Source: Urechis unicinctus (taxonomy: Eukaryota > Annelida > Polychaeta > Xenopneusta > Urechidae). From it: a stretch of DNA of 64,000 bases. Below are positions 11,857 through 23,913 of this stretch, piece by piece. Within the stretch, counting starts at the first letter, position 1. The number at the start of each line of letters is the position of its first letter. The notes under the pieces are model-generated. The model saw only the letters and a list, made by a program, of their open reading frames with translations. It did no database searches and had not been told where the DNA came from. The DNA lies in the NCBI GenBank assembly GCA_034190875.2, contig CM067350.1, forward strand, positions 21,443,355 through 21,507,354. Direction: 5' to 3'. The translations under genes and the position numbers were made by a program.

Positions 11857-12880
11857 TAACTGCAAGGCAACAGAGAGGAGAAAAGAGAGGAGTTTGTCAT
11901 CACAATAATCGACAGTGAATAACACAGCTATGAGTTGAGCTAAAATTCGGGTTATAAATAGCATCAGTGTTATTGGTTTTTCACAAAAACCATTAGGTCC
12001 GGTAATATAAACATATTGCATTTTTTATCATAATTGTATATCTTATTTGCTTACAACACAACTTTTGGTGCTATTAATATAAATTTTGCCATGTTTTACT
12101 AGGATAAGATTTCTCTATGTACACCTGCTGTTGTATATTGTTCAATGTGAGGTTTGTCTAGATAAGAACCGCAGTGTTCCTTTTCATATCTTCCCTATGA
12201 CCTCATTTGACCTCATCGTCTCCTAGTGTTGTGGATCACTCACTCAGACTTCTTGTTTATGTAATATCATTGTGAATGTTACAAAGCTCTTGTAAGTCAT
12301 ATAATGTATGTCTTGTATGTCATATATCCATGGGCTCTTTATGTCATGTAGCTCATGTCACTTTGCTCCTTGTGTCATATAACTCTTTATGTCACAGAGC
12401 TCTTCGTGTCATATAGCTATTATTTCACAGGGCTCTTTGTGTCACAGAGCTCTATATGTCATATAGCTATTTATGTCACAGAGTCCCTGTAATTCATATA
12501 GCTATATGTTATATGACTTGTTTTGGTGGGTTTTTTTGCTTATACACTATTTTATTGTTGCATTTTTTGTTTCTATAGGAGCGTTCAATTGTTTTTGTTA
12601 CAGATGATATACCTCGGTGATTATTAGCTCATTAAGTTTGTAATTTGGTGTATTGTTTGTCATTCGTGCCATAGAAATATGTGATGAGTTTCCTGATATT
12701 GATCATTTAGGATATATGATTTACCCAATTATTACTGGTGTACTTAAAGTATGAAAAATCAATAGTTAACCTCTTTGTGATCATATAATTTCAAAGGCAA
12801 TAAAATGCTTGTTATGAATACTGTGTTGTTTAATTTAATTCCTTTCACCAACTACTATCATTAAGTTATTCACTTAAGGC
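11857..12880 (+). other. 3' region of the CCDC78-like gene
   Basis: AT-rich sequence after the stop codon. Positions about 12290-12510 hold decayed repeats of CATATAGCTCTTTATGTCACAGAGCTC. An AATAAA hexamer at 12799-12804 could be the polyadenylation signal; that would give a 3' UTR of about 950 bases, which is inferred. No other gene is seen. Confidence 0.4.
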
Positions 12881-12884
12881 AGAT

Positions 12885-13690
12885 GGTCTAGTTGGATCAG
12901 TGGTTATTAGGTCTTGTTGGGTCAATAGCTAATGAATCAGTCCTAATGAATCAGTGGCTGTTAGATGGTCAGATTGGATCAGAGGCTATCATGCTGTCTA
13001 CTAGGATCAGTGGCTGTTAGATGGTCTAGTTGGATCAGTGGCTGATAGATGGTCTAGTAGGATCAGTGGCTATTAGATGGTCTAGTAGGATCAGTGGCTG
13101 TTAGATGGTTTAGTTGGATCAGTGGCTGTTAGATGGTCTAGTTGGACCAGTGGCTGTTAGATGGTCTAGTAGGATCAGCGGCTGTTAGATGGTCTAGTAG
13201 GATCAGTGGCTGTTAGATGGTCAGATTGGATCAGTGGCTGTTAGATGGTCTAAATGGATCAGTGGCTGTTAGATGGTCTAGTTGGATCAGTGGCTGTTAG
13301 ATTGTCAGATTGGATCAGTGGCTGTTAGATGCTCTAGTTGGATCAGTGGCTGTTAGATGGTCAGATTGGATCAGTGGCTGTTAGATGGTCTAGTTGGATC
13401 AGTGGCTGTTAGAGGGTCAGATTGGATCAGTGGCTGTTAGATGGTCCAGTTGGATCAGTGGCTGTTAGATGGTCCAGTTGGATCAGTGGCTGTTAGGTGG
13501 TCTGGTTGAATCAGTGGCTGTTAGATGGTCAGATTGGATCAGAGTATATCATGCTGTCTACTAGGTTCTGAAACTGTTAGCTGGTCTAGTTGGATCAGTG
13601 GCTGTTAGCTGTCTAGTTGGATTAGTGGCTGTTAGCTGGTCTAGTTGGATCAGTGGTTGTTAGCTGGTCTAGTTGGATCAGTGGTTGTCA
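12885..13690. repeat. 28-bp intergenic minisatellite
   Basis: About 28 copies of a unit reading GTTGGATCAGTGGCTGTTAG then ATGGTCTA, with variants AGATTGG and AGTAGG at the junction. No splice junction is involved. Confidence 0.9.
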
Positions 13691-14250
13691 TGCGGTGTAC
13701 ATGGATCCGGGGCTGTGAAGTAGCTTGTTGGAGGAGGTGTGAATTGATCGCAATAAAACAGAGTAACGCTCGTTTCCCCCGCTTCGTCAGTGACCGACCA
13801 TCAAACAGCGCCCGGGGAAACTGCCCCTCGGATGTCAGCCTCCTCATTGATTTGTGTATCCAATCACCAAAGCGAATGGCAGCCGTGAGATTATCGATAA
13901 TCCTCCATGGACGTTGCATTGGGCTGTTCGGAGTGAGTGTCTGTGAAGCACGGCGCTTGCTTCTTTTTTAACTCCGCCGAATCATCCTGCAACAGTCCAG
14001 ATTAGAATACCCGACACAGACTCGATGATATATAGTCATGGTCATTGAACGGGCGGGGATCGCATAGCCGACGTATCACGACATCGATAACTGCTTATCA
14101 AGCTACGCGGCACGTGTACACTACACGACTGGAACAGTGAGTGATGCTTGCGCTTTTGACATGCTTCCATTCTGTTAGAAACGGAAAATAAAGACGATCA
14201 TTACGTCGACTATAACAATAATCGATTTGAAGGGCGAGTGTAACCGGCAC
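13691..14250. other. Unique intergenic stretch, no gene recognised
   Basis: Mixed-composition unique DNA. A 108-codon open frame on the plus strand and an 89-codon frame on the minus strand overlap at 13645-13971, but neither shows a recognisable domain and both begin inside the minisatellite. I see nothing else here. Confidence 0.4.
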
Positions 14251-14860
14251 TTATAAGACCTCATGTTGTAGTACAGTTATAGGACCTCATGTAACAGTAC
14301 AATTATAGGACCTCGTGTAGCAGTACAATAATAGGACCTCATGTTACAGTACAATTATAGGACCTCATGTAACAGTACAATTATAGGACCTCATGTTACA
14401 GTACAATTATAGGACCTCATGTTACAGTACAATTATAGGACCTCATGTTACAGTACAATTATAGGACCTCATGTAACGGTACAATTATAGAACCTCAATT
14501 AGCAGACCTGCTGTTACAGTACAATTACAGAACCTCATGTTACATAACAAACGTAATAACTCATGTTACAGAGCAAATGCAAGACCTCATGTTACAGAAC
14601 AAATGAATCTATAGAATTTCATATTACAGTTCACATGTAGGACCTTATGCTCCGGTTCACATGTAGGACTTTATGTTCCGGTTCGCATGTAGGAGCTTTT
14701 GCTCCGGTTCACAAGTAGGACTTTATGATACAATTCACATATAGGACCTTATGATAGTTCAAATATGGGAACCTTATGATGCAGTTCACATATGGGACCT
14801 CCTTTTGTAGTGTTCACATATACTACCTTATGCAGCGGTTCACATAAAGGCGCCGGGTAA
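14250..14860. repeat. 26-bp intergenic minisatellite grading into decayed units
   Basis: Clean copies of ACAATTATAGGACCTCATGT then TACAGT run to about 14480. They grade into diverged copies (GTTCACATGTAGGACCTTATG) up to about 14860. The gradient from clean to decayed suggests expansion at the 5' end. Confidence 0.85.
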
Positions 14861-15896
14861 TAAAATGGTCATTCTAATGATTTTAATGATAAGCCCGTGT
14901 TCGACTTAGTATTCAAATGTCGCACTTTGGCTGGATTACTGACTCCGCCCTTATACCGTCTCGCAGATTGCTCGGGTTCAGCTATTCGATACACGCGCAG
15001 AAGATAGACAACCTCACTGCATGGTCCCAAGTTCAACTTATTAGTCTGCCGCGTCAACATCTGCCTGTGATTGATAAAGATGTCGTGGTTAAACACTCAC
15101 TCTCGCAGATAATCATTACCTCACCCCACAGCTTCCCTCATTCCCAGTCGTATGTAGAGGCAGCACGTCTGAGCCTTTGGAACGAGAACGATTGATTGAC
15201 ATCATCTGCCGACTCAGACCTCGCTTACATTTCCAAACTGGATAGATTTTCTTACAATTGAAGCAGAGCAGAAAAGCACCATCCATTTGACCCCCTTGGC
15301 TTGGTCTATTTCACTGCTGGACGACAGTATGGATCAATTGATTTGGTCTGTGCTGCAACCCACTAGATGGAGCTCCAGGCCACCCAATAATCAATACAAC
15401 ATTGTTTGTTGCCGTGATTAGAGTTATGTTCGCTGGTAGTTTCTGCACATGATGGGTCCGAATAAGGACAGTAAAAAGGATATTGTATAGACACTGGACA
15501 ATGCGAGAGGCTGTATCAACCATAAACGTTAGGAAGAGCAGACATTTAGTGGTTGATAAAATAATCAATAGAAAGCTTGAGCAGCAAGTGCAACATACAT
15601 ATATTGGAATAAAGTCGGATGGCGTGGGAGGTGGTGGGAGCGGGACAATGAGTTCAGGGAGAGAGGGTGGGACGGAGTGCGTGGCAGCGAGGGAGGGAGG
15701 AGAGATAAGAGGTGAGGGTGGGGGAGAGAGAGAAGTAGTGTCAAAGCGAGATATCGAGTAATAAGAGGATAGAGAGTAACAGAGAAATCTGTTACTTGGA
15801 GTAAAGGCTGGCGGAGACACCTATTAAATGCCCTTCAGTACGGTGACACAACACTTGTTTTCTGTTCCTATGAGGCAAACCAGGAAGCGTGTCTGG
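14861..15896. other. Intergenic DNA, no gene recognised
   Basis: Unique sequence with a purine-rich GGGAGAGAGGG-type block at about 15640-15760. That block produces long proline/serine-rich open frames on the minus strand with no domain signature. Confidence 0.4.
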
Positions 15897-16126
15897 CGCA
15901 GTGTTGATGGATGGCTCCCCGTGGAAGTCAATGATCCATCTCTCAACTGAAAATCAATTGAAGTGTAGAAAAAATAGTACAGAGCGAATTATCTGTCTGG
16001 TCAGCGAGATAGAGAAAAAAACCAATCCTAATCTATTGAAGAGATATTATAAGGGTGGTTGTTCAGAGGATGGCAGATTGTCTGTCTGTCTGTCTGTCGG
16101 TCTATATGGATGTGTATATGGATGTG

Positions 16127-16158
<32 letters not shown>

Positions 16159-18258
16159 TGTATGTATGTATGTATGTATGTATGTATGTATGTATGTATG
16201 TATGTATGTGTATGTATGTATGTCTGTATGTATGTATGTATGTATGTATGTCTGTATGTATGTATGTGTGTCTGTATGTATGTATGTATGTATGTATGTA
16301 TGTATGTATGTATGTATGTCTGTATGTCTGTCTGTATGTATGTATGATGTGTGTGTATGTATGTATGTGTCTGTCTGTATGTATGTCTGTCTGTATGTAT
16401 GTATGTATGTATGTCTGTATGTATGTCTGTCTGTCTGTATGTATGTATGTCTGTATGTATGTCTGTATGTATGTATGTATGTATGTATGTGTATGTATGT
16501 ATGTTCTATGTGTATGTGTGTATATGTATGTATGTATGTGTGTGTATGTGTGTTATGTGTGTGCGTGTGTTTATTGTATGTTCTATTGTGTGTCGTTGTA
16601 TGTATATGTGTATGTATATATGTAATAGTATAGATATTTATATATATGCATATATCTGAACAGGAATTAGATATTTCGACAAGATCATGGACCCAAGAGA
16701 GTCAATGAAGTAATTTTATGTTTATGAGACTTTTTTGTGATATTCAAATGCATTTTTACAGGTTCTTATATTCTGCGAAAAATCGAGGATTTCTCAACTT
16801 GGCGATGGTAGGTTTTGTGTCGAATGACATCTTCGCGTCTTGTGTCCAGATTGTCTAACTAGCCCCAAAAAGTTCACACAGAATGGTAAAGAACAAAGAA
16901 ATGCGGAATATTGACAATAGCTGTATCATAGATAAAGATTTATACTAATATTGCATGTATTCCATTTGTTCTGTTGAAACCGAGATAAGTTAAAATTTCC
17001 AGCTCCCATTCGCAACAACCGAATGTTGGGGGAATCTGAAATCGATGTAATTTATAGTCAATTTCTCCATCAGCATCGCCATGTCGACGTCAGCGTGTGG
17101 CACTGCGCCGGCTACACTGGAACGCCGTGACCATCGTGTAGAGGGCGCTCCGAGGCTGTAACTATTGCGGTCACTTCGCATACATACCTATACAAGCATT
17201 GCGTGGAAAAAGTAGCCCGCTGTCGGACAAAAGGACATCATACGCTGTGTTACAAGGAGCATTTACGCAAGGCAAGGCCTATAAACATCTACAGCGAGAG
17301 GTAAGGTGATATATAATCAAGTTCCATTGGAGTTCAGGTGATGTGACTGAAGCATGACTGGTGCGCTGTCTGAGATACGACGAGTCCGGTCGTAATCCGT
17401 GGGCACATAGGTGAGTTAATATAATGTTCTGTGTCCATCCAGCTATGAACGCGTCATCATATATACAACCTCTTATAGAGTGTCTGTTTTCCCTTACGCT
17501 GATAATATTGACTATATATTCCTCAGATAATTACCTAGTTTATCCAATAACTGATGTTATTGGCGATTATGTTTATGAATATGTTTGTATCTGCTGTCAG
17601 AGCGACAATAGGAAATATAACATCAACTTATGCTACAAATACCGAAATAACTAACATGTTTTGGCCTATTATCCTAAACAACCTCCCTCTAATGACACCC
17701 GCATTAACGGAGTTAACTACTAAACACTGACAACCATAGCACCCAAGCACCGACAAACCCGAGCACCCTCACTGTAAACTTCAGACACCCCTCTTCCTGT
17801 TGTTATCGATTGCGCTTTATTATGGTCTTTATCTCGATTCAGAATGAGGATTACTTTCTGTTCCCCACCATCCCTCCCAAGTCTGCTTTATTAGACAATG
17901 ACCAGTCAGTGTGGCCTACAAATGGTCCGATCCTGTGATCACACAGCAGCTTAGACTTCATAATTCAATATTCATTCGCGACAGATATATATGTCTGAAA
18001 TAAGATGCCTTATCGACCTTTTCGGGGCCACTCGACTCCAACGTCTGTCTCGCGGATCGGATAAATCCTCGGCCATCAAATGTGCTTAGTTATTATTTGG
18101 CAGTATGAACGCTTCACATCGATCGGATGAAGAATTCTTTGCCGCAATAATCCCTCTGTGCCGAGCAATATTAGCCCGATGGATCTTTGTATGGTAATTG
18201 TGATATAACTTATTGCGCTTATTGTCTAGCATCTTTGTATGTTCTACAGGCAAATCCC
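15897..18258. repeat. Tandem duplication, unit 1 (about 2.36 kb)
   Basis: The unit begins GCAGTGTTGATGGATGGCT at about 15897. In order it holds a unique lead, a TATG microsatellite (16080-16620), a block starting GAACAGGAATTAGATATTTC, a stretch with TTCTCCATCAGCATCGCCATG, and a final block with GGCAGTATGAACGCTTCACA. The same blocks recur in the same order about 2362 bases further on. No coding function is recognised; cysteine/tyrosine/valine open frames across the microsatellite are artefacts. Confidence 0.8.
16080..16625. repeat. TATG tetranucleotide microsatellite
   Basis: Over 100 copies of TATG with interspersed TCTG and TGTG variants. Confidence 0.95.
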
Positions 18259-18786
18259 ATCGCGCAGTGTTGATGGATGGCTTGTGGAAGTCAATGATCC
18301 ATCTCTCACTGAAAATCAATTGAAGTGTAGAAAAAATAGTACAGAGCGAATTATCTGTCTGGTCAGCGAGATAGAGAAAAAAAAACCAATCCTAATCTAT
18401 TGAAGAGATATTAAGGGTGGTTGTTCAGAGGATGGGCAGATTGTCTGTCTGTCTGTCGTCGGTCTATATGGATGTGTATATGGATGTGTATATGTATGTA
18501 TGTCTGTATGATGTATGTATGTATGTATGTATGTATGTATGGTATGTATGTATGTATGTATGTATGTATGTATGTGTGTATGTATGTATGTATGTATGTA
18601 TGTATGTATGTATGTATGTATGTATGTATGTATGTATGTATAAGTATGTATGTATGTATGTATGTATGTATGTCTGTATGTATGTATGTATGTATTATGT
18701 ATGTATGTATGTATGTATGTTGTATGTAAATGCGTGTATGTATGTAGTATGTATGTTGTATGTATGTATGTATGTATGTCTGTATG

Positions 18787-18817
<31 letters not shown>

Positions 18818-20525
18818 GTAATGTATGTCTGTATGTATGTATGTATGTATGTATGTATGTATGTATGAGGTATGAGGTATGTATGTAATGTATGCATGTA
18901 TGTATGTATGTATGTGCGTATGTGTGTATGCATGCTGTATGCTACACTGTGTGTGTGGTGACCATGTGTGTAGTGTGTTTATCTCCGTGTTCTGTACTAT
19001 GTGTGTGGTACTATATATATATATGTATTTAACATATTATATATATGCATATATCTGAACAGGAATTAGATATTTCGACAAGATCATGGACCCAAGAGAG
19101 TCGCTTTATGTATCCATGAGACTTTTTTGTATATTCAAATGCATTTTTACAGGTTCTATATATTCTCGAAAAAGCGAAAAATGCGAGGTTATGTCTCAAC
19201 TTGCGTCTTGTGTATGTTTCTAAACTTTCCAAAAAGTTCACACAGCGTGGTTGTCAAAGATGTCTAACTAGCTGTATCATAGATAAAAGTTGACTGCTAT
19301 TGAGTTCCTGCGCAGAGTTCTGTGGTTCTGAGAACAACGAATCGGAATCGTAAAAGGCTGTATCATAGGATTTATAATATTGCATGTATTCCATTTGTTC
19401 TGTTGAAAACCGAGATAAGCAGCAAATTTAACCCATTCGCAAACAACCCGAATGTTGGGTGGAAAAAATCTGAAATCGATGTAATGTATAGTCAATTTAT
19501 CCATCAGCATCGCCATGTACTATTGCACTGCGCCGCCTACCCTGGTAACGCCGAACCATAGTTTAGAGGGCCTCCGAACTGTAACTATTGGCGGTCACTT
19601 CGCATACATACCTATACAAGCATCGTGGAAAACGGTAGCCCGCTGTCGGACAAAGGACATTCATACGCTGTGTTAATATAATTTCAAGGTATAAAACATC
19701 TACAGCGAGAGGTAAATATATATCAAAGGTGATAATCCATGCTATGAGGTACGTGAATCATGTTGGCCTTTAGGTGATGTGACTGAAGAACTGGACGCTG
19801 TCTGAATACGACGATCCGCATGGGCACATAGGTGAGTTATATAATGTTCTGTGTCCATCCAGCTATCGATCATATATACAACCTCTTATAGAGTGTCTGT
19901 TTTCCCTTACGCTGTAAATATTGACTATATATTCCTCAGATAATTACCTAGTTTATTCCAATAACTGATGTTATTGGCGATTATGTTATGAATATGTTTG
20001 TATCTGCTGTCAGAGAGCGACAATAGGAATATAACATCAACTTCCCTCTACAAATACCGAAATAACTAGCATATATGACCATGTAATTGACAGTAATCCT
20101 AAACACTGGCATTATCCTGTGACGACTACAGCAGCCTTCAGACTCTCATAACGATTGCGCTTTATTAATTATCTAGATTCAGAATGAGGATCACTATATG
20201 TTCCCCACCATCCATTAATCGCTTTATTAGAATTAGAAGTCAGTTGCAAAATTCTTTGTGATCACACAGACCGAGCATCGTCTGGGCCAGAGACTATATA
20301 TTTGAAAATAACATGTTATCGATTGCCGCTTTATCGATAACAATCCCATCATAAATGAGGGCCATCAAATGTGCTTAGTTATTATTTGGCAGTATGACGC
20401 TTCACATCGATCGGATGAAGAATTCTTTGCCGCAATATATCCCGTCTGTGCCAAGATGCCTTAGCCCGATGGATCTTGTATGGTAATTGTGATATTCTTA
20501 TCGCGCTTATGTCTAGCATCTTGTT
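18259..20525. repeat. Tandem duplication, unit 2, with many indels
   Basis: This repeats the blocks of unit 1: TGTTGATGGATGGCT, then a TATG microsatellite (18440-18920), then GAACAGGAATTAGATATTTC at about 19057, then TTCTTTGCCGCAATA at about 20422. Unit 2 differs from unit 1 by many small deletions and insertions more than by substitutions, which is compatible with an unmerged second haplotype or low-accuracy reads as well as with a real duplication. Confidence 0.75.
18440..18925. repeat. TATG tetranucleotide microsatellite, second copy
   Basis: The equivalent array in duplication unit 2, with more single-base interruptions than the first. Confidence 0.95.
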
Positions 20526-21180
20526 GCAAATATAGCTGCATGCTGCATACTTGGCATTTTTATACTTATGTCTAAGTCTGCAATTGATAATCCTTTGTTG
20601 AATAGTAGTCATTGTTGGAAGCATCCACATCGCTTGATGTCAATCGATGTATGATATGTATGAGTCGATGTCAATGCATGCGCTTATTGCTAGATTTTGC
20701 TAGAAGCAATATGATTTTTATATCGTTGGTATGTTGGATATAACTTATTGCGTATTGTCTCATGTTGGCATCAATTTGATGTCATTTATATCATTTGTAG
20801 ATTGATTAATTGTCATGATCGTTTTATTTGGTTGATTGCTTGAATGATTGTCAATTTGCATTAATTTGATTTTATTAGATTTTAATTGTTTTGATCAGTT
20901 CTATTATGTGGTTGAAAAAATAGTGTACACTAACTAGTAAATGATTTTAACATAGTTATGTCATGCATCTGTCATAGATGTTTAGTTTGATACCTAGATT
21001 ATATATTAACTATTGACATTTTGATTAAATTGGTCTGACATAAGCTTATTATGGGGTGAGGTGGGGGGAAACCACCATCCAACCGTAACAGCAGCAGCGG
21101 ATACGAAGATCAGGTGTTTGCACAGAACTCCCCGATGTTCTGGTTAATCTTACTACGATGACAACGTGAAGGAACCTAAG
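20526..21180. other. AT-rich intergenic DNA
   Basis: Low-complexity AT-rich DNA with decayed words TTGATGTCAAT and GATTGATT. No gene is seen. Confidence 0.5.
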
Positions 21181-21184
21181 AATA

Positions 21185-21505
21185 TGGTTTGTGGGAACCC
21201 CTGATTCTGCATTCTACCTGGGGGTTCCCTGATTCTGCATTCTACCTGGGGGTTCCCTGATTCAGAATTCTACCTGGAGTATCACTGATTCTGCCTTCGC
21301 CTTCTTGTGTGACCCCTGCTTATGGCTTCTACTTGCAGGACCCCCGATTCTGCCTTCTTCCTGCGGGACCCCTGATTCTGCCTTCTTCCTGCAGGACCCC
21401 TGATTCTGCAATCTACCTAGACTCCCTGACTCTCCCTTCTACCCACGGAGCCCGTGATTATGACTTCTACCCGAGGGACCCCTGCTTTTGACTCCTACCT
21501 AAGGT
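21185..21505. repeat. Minisatellite of CCCCTGATTCTGCCTTCTTC type
   Basis: About ten units, first of the form CTACCTGGGGGTTCCCTGAT, later GGACCCCTGATTCTGCCTTC. Units are about 28-30 bp and degenerate toward the 3' end. Confidence 0.8.
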
Positions 21506-21647
21506 TGATTAATTGAATTAATCAGAGGTATGACTAAGCCCTATACGGTTTCGCCAATAAATTGCACGTATTATTCGGTGCAGAAATATCGCAACACTTC
21601 TTACAATTATGTCTTATAAAAGTGTAAAGCCGCACACACGACAATAC

Positions 21648-22001
21648 TTAATTTAGTACGTGTTGGGAATCAGTAATCATCTCATCCATGTGAGTCATGC
21701 ACTGCGATGGATGAATTACCGAGGTATCCGATTCTATTGCCGCAATACCACTCCCAGGGACACCCGATTTAACGACATCATCACAATATACCTGAATGTA
21801 ACGATGCTGACTGAACACATTAAGGATGGCCACATCAACACACATACCCCAATATGGAGCATCCTGGCCGCAGTCTATGGTAGATGGTTGCTTGGCTATG
21901 ATACCACGCTGTTGCTTGCCGCAGACCAGGAGACTGGCTGGGTAATCTTGATGTTGCCCTTCAACTTGAAGGCGTCGTGGCGAGGCATAGAGGGCTAGCA
22001 A
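21648..22001. other. Unrecognised stretch open on both strands
   Basis: The interval is open for about 112 codons on the plus strand (21660-21998) and about 117 codons on the minus strand (21648-22001), without tandem repeats. I recognise no family on either strand. It could be a fragment of a mobile-element protein or chance. Confidence 0.15.
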
Positions 22002-22239
22002 TTGGTGTCCAGAATGGCCGCCTGCTTATCAGGCAGGACCCGACCTACTGATGCAATGGCGTCGTTTTGGTATGGTGATAGATGGGCTTGGAGAGGCTGA
22101 CAGGGGCTATGTGATGGCCGACCCGTCTTTCATGCTCAACTGGTTTATCATGGCAGCGTTAGTTGCTTCCAACTAAACTGTCGGGGATGGTTAATGGGTT
22201 GTTTGTGAGTTGATGTATTTTATAGTTACCAGAAACAGG

Positions 22240-22490
22240 TCACATCGAGGAGGTGCATGACGTTGAGGGGGTGCATCACGTCGAGGAGGTGCATGGCGTT
22301 GAGGGGGTACATCACGTCGAGGAGGTGCATGGCGTTGAGGGGGTACATCACGTCGAGGAGGTCCATGGCGTTGAGGGGGTGCATCACGTCGAGGGGGTGC
22401 ATGGCGTTGAGGGGGTACATCACGTCGAGGGGGTGCATGACGTTGAGGGGGTTCATCTCATCAAGGAGGCACATCACAATGAAGACCTCT
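22240..22490. repeat. Minisatellite with alternating 33-36 bp units
   Basis: Units of GTGCATGGCGTTGAGGGGGT then ACATCACGTCGAGGAG recur about seven times. The open frame of HHVEEVHGVEGV type is a by-product. Confidence 0.9.
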
Positions 22491-22529
22491 ATGACGTTAG
22501 ATGGACTGCATTCAGAGTGGGAACAAGTT

Positions 22530-23130
22530 GACAATGGACGGATGACATTGAGGTGGGGTGTATCGCAATGAGATGGGGCAGATCGCATTGACATGGGGTG
22601 GATCGCATTGAAATGGGATAGATCGCGTTGAGATGGGGTGGATTTAATTGAAATGGGTACCACATTAAAATTGGATGGATCACATAAAAATGGGTTGGAT
22701 CACATTTAGGTTGGATGGATCGCATCGAAATGTGGTGGGTCGCATTGACATGGGGTGGATAACATTAAGATCGGGTGGATCACTTTAAGATTGGGTGGAT
22801 CACATTAAGGTGGAGTGGATCACATTAAGATCGGGTGGATCACATTAAGGTGGAGTGGATCACATTAAAGTGGGGTGGGTCGCATTAAGGTCGGGTGGAT
22901 CACATTAAGGTGGAGTGGATCGCATTAAGATCGGGTGGATCACATTAAGATTGGGTGTATCACATTAAGGTGGAGTGGATCACATTAAGGTGGAGTGAAT
23001 AATATTAAGGTGGGGTGGATCGCATTGAGATGGGGTGATTCACATTGAGGTGGGGTGTGTCATATTGCGGTGGGGTGTGTCATATCGAGGTGGGGTGGGT
23101 CATATTGAGGTGGGGTGGGTCATATTTACA
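22530..23130. repeat. 20-24 bp GGTGGATCACATTAAG minisatellite
   Basis: About 28 units of GGGTGGATCACATTAAGATC type, grading into GGTGGGTCATATTGAG. It ends about 130 bp before the inverted-repeat element. Confidence 0.85.
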
Positions 23131-23258
23131 CCAACAGTTTCGTGAACAAGTATAAATACAATATTTACTTTCCTTGAGTACGCCGCTTACAAAGTAACAG
23201 CTCTGTCGACTGAGGCTTTGGCGTACTGGTATTATTGAAACCATGATCCCGTGGCCGC

Positions 23259-23549
23259 ATTGATTTCCCGGGGGGGGGGCACTTAATGGTATAGAGGTAG
23301 TACATATGTGCCGCGCGACGGGGTATGTTTTTTCGGCCTCTTGACTTGTACGACGGGTTTTTTGGCCTCATACTTGTGCGACGGGGTATGTTTTTGAGCT
23401 TCAATCTGTAAGTAACATTCGCATAATACCTTGTACGACGGGGTATGCTTTTGGCCATTTTGACCTTGTACGACGGGTACGGGTTTTCGAGGTCCCGCGG
23501 CACACCCCTATCTAGAATAAGGCCAAGTGCCCCCCCCCGGGATTGATTT
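23259..23549. mobile_element. Non-autonomous DNA transposon (MITE) with 8-bp target duplication
   Basis: The element occupies 23267-23541. Its ends are inverted repeats of about 18 bp: CCC followed by ten G and CACTT at the left, AAGTG followed by nine C and GGG at the right. The 8-bp ATTGATTT flanks both sides (23259-23266 and 23542-23549). Inside are four direct copies of a CTTGTACGACGGGGTATG-type word and no coding capacity. An 8-bp duplication is typical of hAT-family transposition, so a hAT-like origin is inferred. Confidence 0.8.
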
Positions 23550-23913
23550 ATTGTTGGTGTTTATCGGGACATCATGTTTCATTTGCTACTTTCACATGAC
23601 TGTTTTTCAGGTGACCACCGCAGTGTTTACTGACAACCGCAATTGACTCTGTTCACTTCGTTGCAGGCGGGCGAACATGGATGCGTTTTTACGTCATTAA
23701 AGCTCGACTGAACGTCAGAGAGGCTTGGGTGGAAAGGTATCATAACGTCAGTGGTGTTTGATACCAAGACATCATAACGTCGGTAACACTCGCTACGACG
23801 GTATAACAGCGTCAATGATGCTGGTCAGATAGCATCATAACGTTAATGAGGCTGGTCAAAAATGCCATCATGATGTCGACTACGGTGCACAGGAAGGCAA
23901 CATAACGTCAGCG
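23550..23913. other. Upstream region of the GPCR gene
   Basis: Contains repeated ATCATAACGTCA.TGATGCTGG words (about 23740-23930). The last of these runs into the predicted start codon, so the first residues of the receptor may derive from repeat DNA. No other gene is seen. Confidence 0.45.

Noticed and set aside
13645..13971. 108-codon plus-strand frame as a gene
   Set aside because: It begins in the 28-bp minisatellite and has no recognisable domain, and an equally open minus-strand frame overlaps it.
15889..16659. Open frames rich in C, M, Y and V
   Set aside because: They are translations of the TATG microsatellite with no other sequence content.
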